From the NCBI RefSeq assembly GCF_023017165.1, contig NZ_JALKBW010000001.1:186001-250000 (forward strand): 64,000 nt of DNA, read 5' to 3'. The translations under genes were made by a program, and so were the position numbers. The stretch is from Gordonia alkaliphila. Lineage in GTDB: Bacteria > Actinomycetota > Actinomycetes > Mycobacteriales > Mycobacteriaceae. This document shows, piece after piece, positions 59,303 through 64,000 of this stretch (position 1 is the first letter of the stretch; every line of letters starts with the position of its first letter). The notes under the pieces were generated by a model, which saw nothing but the letters and a program-made list of their open reading frames with translations, had not been told where the DNA came from and made no database searches.

Positions 59303-60093
59303 CGGATCCCCGACGCGATCACCACGTCGACGGCCTCTTGCGGCGTGTCCACCACCGTGATCAGTTCCAGGTCCTCCGGACTGATCTTCTCGCCGGCGAG
59401 CAGGGTGCCGCGCATCCAATCGACCAGTGGGCTCCAGAAGTCGCGGCCGATCAGCACGATCGGAAAGCGCTTGACCTTGCCGGTCTGCACCAGGGTGAGC
59501 GCTTCGAAGAGCTCGTCGAGGGTGCCGATGCCGCCGGGCACGCAGACGAAGGCCTGCGCGTACTTGACGAACATCGTCTTGCGGACGAAGAAGTACCGGA
59601 AGTTCATGCCGAGCGTCAGGTACGGATTCATGTGCTGCTCGAAGGGCAGCTCGATGTTGAGTCCGATGGATTCGCCGCCGGCCAGGAAGGCGCCCTTGTT
59701 GGCGGCTTCCATCGCGCCCGGACCCCCACCGGTGATCACGGCGAAGCCCGCCTCCGACAGTCGTCGCCCCACCTCGACGCCCAGTTCGTACTCGACGCTG
59801 CCCGGCACCGACCGGGCGGTGCCGAAGACGGTCACCGCTTCGGTGACCTTCTCCAGCGCGTCGAATCCGGCGACGAACTCGGACTGGATGCGCAGCACGC
59901 GCCAGGAATCGCGCACGGTGCGCTCGAGCAGCAGGGCGCTGTCGCGCGGATCGACCCATTCCAGCAGGGTCTCGTCGCTGGTGACGTACTGCTGGTCCTC
60001 GCCGACGCGGAGTTGGGCGGCGCCCGCGTAACGCACCTGGGTGCCGTCGACGGGCACGTCGTCCTCGAGCGGCTCGGGCCGCAGATCGCTCAT
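59299..60093 (-). CDS. LOG-family protein, longer paralogue
   Basis: This 264-residue member has the same fold with TGGGPGAMEAANKGAF near residue 133 and VPGGIGTLDELFEALTL near residue 192, preceded by about 85 residues absent from the shorter paralogue. It may act on a different nucleotide. It starts at ATG 60093 and its end overlaps the shorter LOG gene. A 52-base gap separates it from dapE. Confidence 0.9.
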   Translation of the reverse strand: MSDLRPEPLEDDVPVDGTQVRYAGAAQLRVGEDQQYVTSDETLLEWVDPRDSALLLERTVRDSWRVLRIQSEFVAGFDALEKVTEAVTVFGTARSVPGSVEYELGVEVGRRLSEAGFAVITGGGPGAMEAANKGAFLAGGESIGLNIELPFEQHMNPYLTLGMNFRYFFVRKTMFVKYAQAFVCVPGGIGTLDELFEALTLVQTGKVKRFPIVLIGRDFWSPLVDWMRGTLLAGEKISPEDLELITVVDTPQEAVDVVIASGIR

Positions 60094-60145
60094 GGCTTCA
60101 CGCTAGCAACCGGGCGGCACCGGGACGCTCACGCACTGAGGACGC

Positions 60146-61258
60146 TCACACGCGGAGGTAGCGGCGGAGCACCTCGGTCACCTCGTAGATCTGGGCGACG
60201 GGAACCCGCTCGTCGGCACGGTGCGCGAGGCTCGGGTCGCCCGGACCGAGGTTCACCGCGGGCACCCCGAGGGCGGCGAAGCGGGCCACGTCGGTCCACC
60301 CGTACTTGGCGCGGAAACGGCCGCCGGCCGCCTCGACCAGGGCCGCCGCCGCGGGCTGCGCCAGTCCGGGCAGTGCGCCGGGCGCCGAGTCGGTCACTGC
60401 GGCGGTGAGCACACCGTCGGCGAGTTCGGCCGCGAAGACCTCCCGCACGTGCGCCAGGGCCTGCTCGGGCGTGCGGTCCGGGGCGTAGCGGAAGTTCACG
60501 TCCAGGTGCGCGGCGTCGGGCACCACGTTGCCTGCCACTCCCCCGGCCACCGCGACCGCCGAGAGTCCCTCGCGGTACTCGCAGCCGTCGATGTCCACGC
60601 GGCGCGGCACATAGGCGCCGAGCGTCACCAGCGCGCCGCCCAGTTTGTGGATGGCGTTCTCGCCCATCCAGGCGCGCGCCGAGTGGGCGCGGGTTCCGGT
60701 GGCGGCCAAGCGGACGCGCAGCGTGCCCTGGCAGCCCGCCTCGATGAGACCGCCGGTCGGTTCGCCGAGGATCGCGACGTCGCCGACCAGCCAATCCGGC
60801 TTCTCGCGTTCGATCCGGCCGAGCCCGTTGAACTCGGCGGCGATCTCCTCGCAGTCGTAGAAGATCAGCGTCAGGTCGTGCGTTGGATCGTCGAGAGTGG
60901 CGGCCAGGTGCAAGAACACCGCGAGCCCCGACTTCATGTCGACGGTGCCGCAGCCGTGCAGCACGTCGCCCTCCTCGGAGGTGTCGGTCCGCCACGACGG
61001 GACGTTGTCGGCCAGCGGCACGGTGTCCAGGTGTCCGGCCAGGATCACACGGGAGGCGGCGCCGCGCCGGGTCCGCGCCAGCACGTTGTTGCCGAACCGG
61101 GCGATCTCGAAGCCGCGGGTCTGCGCGCGCAGCGCCGCCTCGACGGCGTCGGCGATCAGCGTTTCGTCGCGGCTCACACTCGCGATGTCCACCAGGGCGG
61201 CGGTCAGGTCGACGGGATCGGCACGCAGGTTCAGGTCGGGAACGCTCACCGGATCCAC
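60146..61258 (-). CDS. dapE: succinyl-diaminopimelate desuccinylase
   Basis: DapE removes the succinyl group in the succinylase branch of lysine and peptidoglycan (diaminopimelate) synthesis. Metal ligands and motifs: [13 protein letters not shown] near residue 73, [15 protein letters not shown] near residue 102, [13 protein letters not shown] near residue 135, and ILGEPTGG near residue 163. GTG 61258 is used; GTG 61249 is possible. It is divergent from dapD across 26 bases, so the two share regulatory DNA. Confidence 0.95.
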   Translation of the reverse strand: MDPVSVPDLNLRADPVDLTAALVDIASVSRDETLIADAVEAALRAQTRGFEIARFGNNVLARTRRGAASRVILAGHLDTVPLADNVPSWRTDTSEEGDVLHGCGTVDMKSGLAVFLHLAATLDDPTHDLTLIFYDCEEIAAEFNGLGRIEREKPDWLVGDVAILGEPTGGLIEAGCQGTLRVRLAATGTRAHSARAWMGENAIHKLGGALVTLGAYVPRRVDIDGCEYREGLSAVAVAGGVAGNVVPDAAHLDVNFRYAPDRTPEQALAHVREVFAAELADGVLTAAVTDSAPGALPGLAQPAAAALVEAAGGRFRAKYGWTDVARFAALGVPAVNLGPGDPSLAHRADERVPVAQIYEVTEVLRRYLRV

Positions 61259-61284
61259 TGTAGTGAGGCGGGTAAGATCTCTCC

Positions 61285-62244
61285 GTGACTACTCAAGGTG
61301 CAACTGCCATCGGAATCGCCACGCTCACCGACGACGGTGTCGTCCTGGACACCTGGTTTCCCGATCCGCAGCTGATCACCGATCCGAGCGAAGACGCGGG
61401 CACAGTGCTCCTGAGCGATGTGGACACCCCCCGGGAACTGATCGAGGCCGTCGGCGTGGACGGCGCCCGCGGCGTGAGTACCGTCGCGGTCCGCACCGTG
61501 ATCGCCGACTTGCAGGCGCCGCCGGTCGACGCCCACGACGTCTACCTTCGCCTCCATCTGCTCTCACACCGCCTGGTGCGCCCGCACGGCCAGAACCTGA
61601 CCGGCATCTTCGGTCTGTTGGCCAACGTCGTCTGGACCAACTTCGGCCCCTGCGCCGTCGACGGCTTCGAAGCCACCCGCACCCGGCTGCGGGCCCGCGG
61701 CCCGGTCAGCGTCAGCTCCGTCGACAAGTTCCCGCGCATGGTCGACTACGTGGTGCCCAGCGGCGTCCGCATCGGCGATGCCGATCGCGTGCGCCTCGGC
61801 GCGCACCTGGCGTCGGGCACCACCGTGATGCACGAGGGCTTCGTGAACTTCAACGCCGGCACCCTGGGCCATTCCATGGTGGAAGGCCGGATCTCGGCGG
61901 GCGTCGTGATCGGCGACGGGACCGACATCGGCGGCGGCGCGTCGACCATGGGCACGCTGTCCGGCGGCGGCAAGGAGATCATCTCGATCGGTCGCCGCTG
62001 CCTGCTCGGCGCCAACGCCGGCTGCGGCATCCCCCTCGGCGACGACTGCGTGGTGGAGGCCGGGCTCTACATCACCGCGGGCACCAAGGTGACCGGACCG
62101 GACGGCAAGGTGGTCAAGGCGCGCGCACTGGCCGGCCGCAACAACCTGCTGTTCCGCCGCAATTCCCAGACCGGCACCGTCGAGGTGACCGCCTCGCAGG
62201 GGGACGGCATCGAGCTCAACGAAGCCCTGCACGCCAACGACTGA
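61285..62244 (+). CDS. dapD: tetrahydrodipicolinate N-succinyltransferase
   Basis: DapD adds the succinyl group earlier in the same pathway. The trimeric left-handed beta helix is shown by [35 protein letters not shown] and [20 protein letters not shown]. At 319 residues it is the actinobacterial form. GTG 61285 is preceded by GGTAAGATC. It is convergent with dapC. Confidence 0.96.
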   Translation: MTTQGATAIGIATLTDDGVVLDTWFPDPQLITDPSEDAGTVLLSDVDTPRELIEAVGVDGARGVSTVAVRTVIADLQAPPVDAHDVYLRLHLLSHRLVRPHGQNLTGIFGLLANVVWTNFGPCAVDGFEATRTRLRARGPVSVSSVDKFPRMVDYVVPSGVRIGDADRVRLGAHLASGTTVMHEGFVNFNAGTLGHSMVEGRISAGVVIGDGTDIGGGASTMGTLSGGGKEIISIGRRCLLGANAGCGIPLGDDCVVEAGLYITAGTKVTGPDGKVVKARALAGRNNLLFRRNSQTGTVEVTASQGDGIELNEALHAND

Positions 62245-62283
62245 TGTCCTCCGGCGCCGCGCCGCCCGCCTTTTCGGCCGTAC

Positions 62284-63390
62284 TCAGGCTAGGCGGGCGG
62301 CCGCGGCGGCGACGCGTTCGTCGGTGGCGGTGAACGCCATCCGAATGTGGCGGGCGCCCTGCGGTCCGTAGAAGTCGCCGGGGGCCACCAGGATGCCGCG
62401 CTCGGCGAGCCAGTCGACGGTCGCACGCGCGTCGTCGCCCCGCGTGGCCCACAGGTAGAGGCCTGCCTCGGAGTGGTCGACGGTGAACCCCGCCGCGCCC
62501 AATGCGGCCTTCAGGGTGTCGCGGCGCAGGCGGTAGCGCTCGCGCTGCTCGTTCACGTGCACGTCGTCGTTCAGGGCGGCGATCATCGCCCCCTGCACCG
62601 GGTACGGCACGATCATGCCCGCGTGCTTGCGCACCGCGAGGAGCTCGGCGATGAGCGCGGTGTCTCCGGCCAGGAAACCGGCCCGGTAGGAGGCGAGATT
62701 GGAGACCTTGGACAGCGAGTGCACGGCGATCAGGCCGGTGTGGTCGCCGCCGCAGATCGCCGGATCCAGGATCGAGACGGCCGGGGTGTCCCAGGCCAAG
62801 CCCAGGTAGCACTCATCGGAGACCACCACGACGCCGCGCTCGCGCGCCCACGCGACCACCTTGCGCAGGTGGTCCGCCGGCAGCACCTTGCCCGTCGGGT
62901 TCGACGGCGAGTTCAGGAACAGCAGCGCCGGGCGCTCCGGCCCCACCGCCACCGTCGAGTCGGCGCGGAGCACACGTGCACCGGCGAGCAGCGCGCCGAC
63001 CTCATAGGTCGGGTACGCCACCTCGGGGATCACCACCAGGTCGCCGGCGGGTACGCCCAGCTGTGCGGGCAACCCGGCGATGGCTTCCTTGGTGCCGATC
63101 ACCGGGAGGATCGACGACTCGTCCAGCCCGTCGATGCCGAAGCGCCGAGCGAGCGCGGCGACGGCGGCGTCGCGCAGTTCACGGGTGCCGACGGTCGCGG
63201 GATAGCCGGGGAACTCCGAGGAGTCGGCGAGTGCCTGCCGGATGATCGGGTCCACCGGGTCCACCGGGGTGCCGACCGACAGGTCGACGATTCCGCCGGG
63301 GTGGGCGCTCGCCTGCGCCTTCGCGTCGGCGAGGGAGTCCCACGGGAAGTCGGGCAGCGTCGCGCTGACCGGCTGCAGGCGATGGGCCAC
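62284..63390 (-). CDS. dapC: succinyldiaminopimelate aminotransferase
   Basis: DapC transfers an amino group between DapD and DapE in diaminopimelate synthesis. The PLP fold is clear: LFLNSPSNPTGKVLPADHLR near residue 162, VSDECYLGLAWD near residue 190 and the PLP lysine in AVHSLSKVSNLASYRAGFL near residue 230. GTG 63390 is two bases past the ferredoxin stop. It follows fdxA as in mycobacteria (Rv1178-Rv1177). Confidence 0.95.
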   Translation of the reverse strand: MAHRLQPVSATLPDFPWDSLADAKAQASAHPGGIVDLSVGTPVDPVDPIIRQALADSSEFPGYPATVGTRELRDAAVAALARRFGIDGLDESSILPVIGTKEAIAGLPAQLGVPAGDLVVIPEVAYPTYEVGALLAGARVLRADSTVAVGPERPALLFLNSPSNPTGKVLPADHLRKVVAWARERGVVVVSDECYLGLAWDTPAVSILDPAICGGDHTGLIAVHSLSKVSNLASYRAGFLAGDTALIAELLAVRKHAGMIVPYPVQGAMIAALNDDVHVNEQRERYRLRRDTLKAALGAAGFTVDHSEAGLYLWATRGDDARATVDWLAERGILVAPGDFYGPQGARHIRMAFTATDERVAAAAARLA

Positions 63391-63392
63391 CG

Positions 63393-63719
63393 CTAGGCTT
63401 CTTCGCCCATCGGCGGCAGGTTCTTGATGAACGGCGGGTCGAAGTCGACCTTGCCGACCTTGCTGGCGCCGCCGGGCGAGCCGAGCTCGCTGAAGAAGTC
63501 GACGTTCGCCGCGTAGTAGGGCTCCCACTCGTCGGGCACGTCGTCTTCGTAGAAGATCGCCTCGACCGGGCACACCGGCTCGCACGCACCGCAGTCGACG
63601 CACTCGTCGGGCTGGATGTACAGCATCCGGCCGCCCTCGTAGATGCAGTCGACGGGGCACTCCTCCACGCACGCCCGATCGAGCACATCCACACACGGCT
63701 CAGCGATGATGTAGGTCAC
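63393..63719 (-). CDS. fdxA: 7Fe ferredoxin
   Basis: This 108-residue ferredoxin has a CVDVLDRACVEECPVDC cluster region and a CVDCGACEPVCPVEA cluster region, giving one 3Fe-4S and one 4Fe-4S centre. It carries electrons for oxidoreductases. GTG 63719 (VTYIIAEPC) has an AAGAGGAGA site. It is the first gene of the fdxA-dapC pair. The 240 bases to the next gene hold the operator described separately. Confidence 0.93.
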   Translation of the reverse strand: MTYIIAEPCVDVLDRACVEECPVDCIYEGGRMLYIQPDECVDCGACEPVCPVEAIFYEDDVPDEWEPYYAANVDFFSELGSPGGASKVGKVDFDPPFIKNLPPMGEEA

Positions 63720-63918
63720 GACGTCTCTCCTCTTCACACACGCCAGAACTCCGGTTCGAGGGCTGATCGCACCGGAAAGTCTCAGACAACTATGACAGCC
63801 TAACCGGCATGCCGCCGAGGTCTGCATCGGCGACGCGGGCATACCCCCTCACCGGCGCGGATTTATGCGCAGCCCGAGAAAAACGAGAGTGAACAAGCCC
63901 ACACCAGTCCCGGAATAG

Positions 63919-63937
63919 ATACCCCCGTGGGTATAGT
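63919..63937 (+). promoter_or_regulatory. CsoR/CstR-like operator overlapping a -10 element
   Basis: ATACCC and GGGTAT form 6-bp arms around CCGT (63919-63934), 25 bases before the next start, and TATAGT at 63932-63937 can be a -10 box. ATACC-N-GGTAT dyads of this kind bind the CsoR-family persulfide sensor CstR or copper sensor CsoR. Confidence 0.6.
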
Positions 63938-63959
63938 TGGACCCACGGAGGAGGCAATC

Positions 63960-64000
63960 ATGAGAATTGTTGTGGTCGGCGGCGTCGCCGGCGGAATGAG
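63960..64000 (+). CDS. FAD-dependent oxidoreductase (CoA-disulfide reductase-like), partial
   Basis: Only the first 13 codons and part of the next are present. MRIVVVGGVAGGM is the FAD-binding start of the pyridine nucleotide-disulfide oxidoreductase family that includes CoA-disulfide reductases. A GGAGGAGG site lies seven bases upstream of ATG 63960. The upstream operator suggests sulfur-stress regulation. Confidence 0.75.
   Translation, partial: MRIVVVGGVAGGM

Overview
The window is high-GC actinobacterial DNA (roughly two thirds G+C by eye) in which nearly every gene start is ATG or GTG and many neighbouring genes overlap by 4 bases. Gene content and order match the Mycobacteriales: an ABC ATPase-serB-ctaD-fecB block, class Ib ribonucleotide reductase genes, an F420 block (whiB2-fbiA-fbiB) and a gpgS-folP2-fadD6-LOG-dapE-dapD block all have recognisable counterparts in Mycobacterium tuberculosis. 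A Gordonia-like relative is my best guess; this rests on remembered synteny, not on a search.

Layout. 1-13.4 kb: partial ABC ATPase, LLM oxidoreductase, PTH2-type peptidyl-tRNA hydrolase, secreted deacetylase lipoprotein, serB, ctaD, fecB, a frameshifted SNF2 helicase with its SWIM partner, and an AurF-like diiron oxygenase with a DUF4873-like partner. 13.4-16.8 kb: a flavin-dependent monooxygenase operon (LLM oxygenase, flavin reductase, a RibA carrying a truncated RibB segment) divergent from a LuxR-type regulator. 16.8-20.2 kb: nrdF, a frameshifted LON-domain gene, a class A beta-lactamase-like lipoprotein and a decayed second LON copy. 20.2-35.6 kb: a Wzx/Wzy-type exopolysaccharide locus (secreted glycosidase with LGFP tail, two membrane acyltransferases, polymerase, three glycosyltransferases, flippase, hexapeptide acetyltransferase, lipase lipoprotein, Wzz, YdcF-like protein, WcaJ-type priming transferase). 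35.88-37.18 kb: an IS3-family element with intact inverted repeats and a 3-bp target duplication but a nonsense codon in orfB.

37.3-42.1 kb: nrdE-nrdI-nrdH, an FMN reductase and a TetR regulator. 42.1-45.0 kb: a divergent eccB/eccE pair without the rest of a type VII secretion locus. 45.0-52.2 kb: manA, a TobH/SIS-like gene, DUF3499, a zincin-like protein without HExxH, whiB2, fbiA, fbiB and a NUDIX hydrolase. 52.2-64 kb: glgC, an RlmA-like methyltransferase apparently starting at CTG, DUF3117, a DivIVA-like protein, gpgS, folP2, fadD6, two LOG genes, dapE, dapD, dapC, a 7Fe ferredoxin, and the start of an FAD oxidoreductase behind a CsoR/CstR-like operator.

How they work together. Ribonucleotide reductase is encoded at two sites 19.5 kb apart, each with a pair of NrdR-like boxes spaced exactly 32 bp centre to centre, so one regulator probably controls both. 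The polysaccharide locus lies between them and looks complete from priming through polymerisation, flipping and chain-length control. The most interesting leads are the paired NrdR boxes, the oxygenase operon with its own flavin supply, the polysaccharide island, the isolated eccB/eccE pair, and two genes whose conserved amino termini lie upstream of every ordinary start codon. I found no CRISPR array, tRNA, rRNA or prophage.
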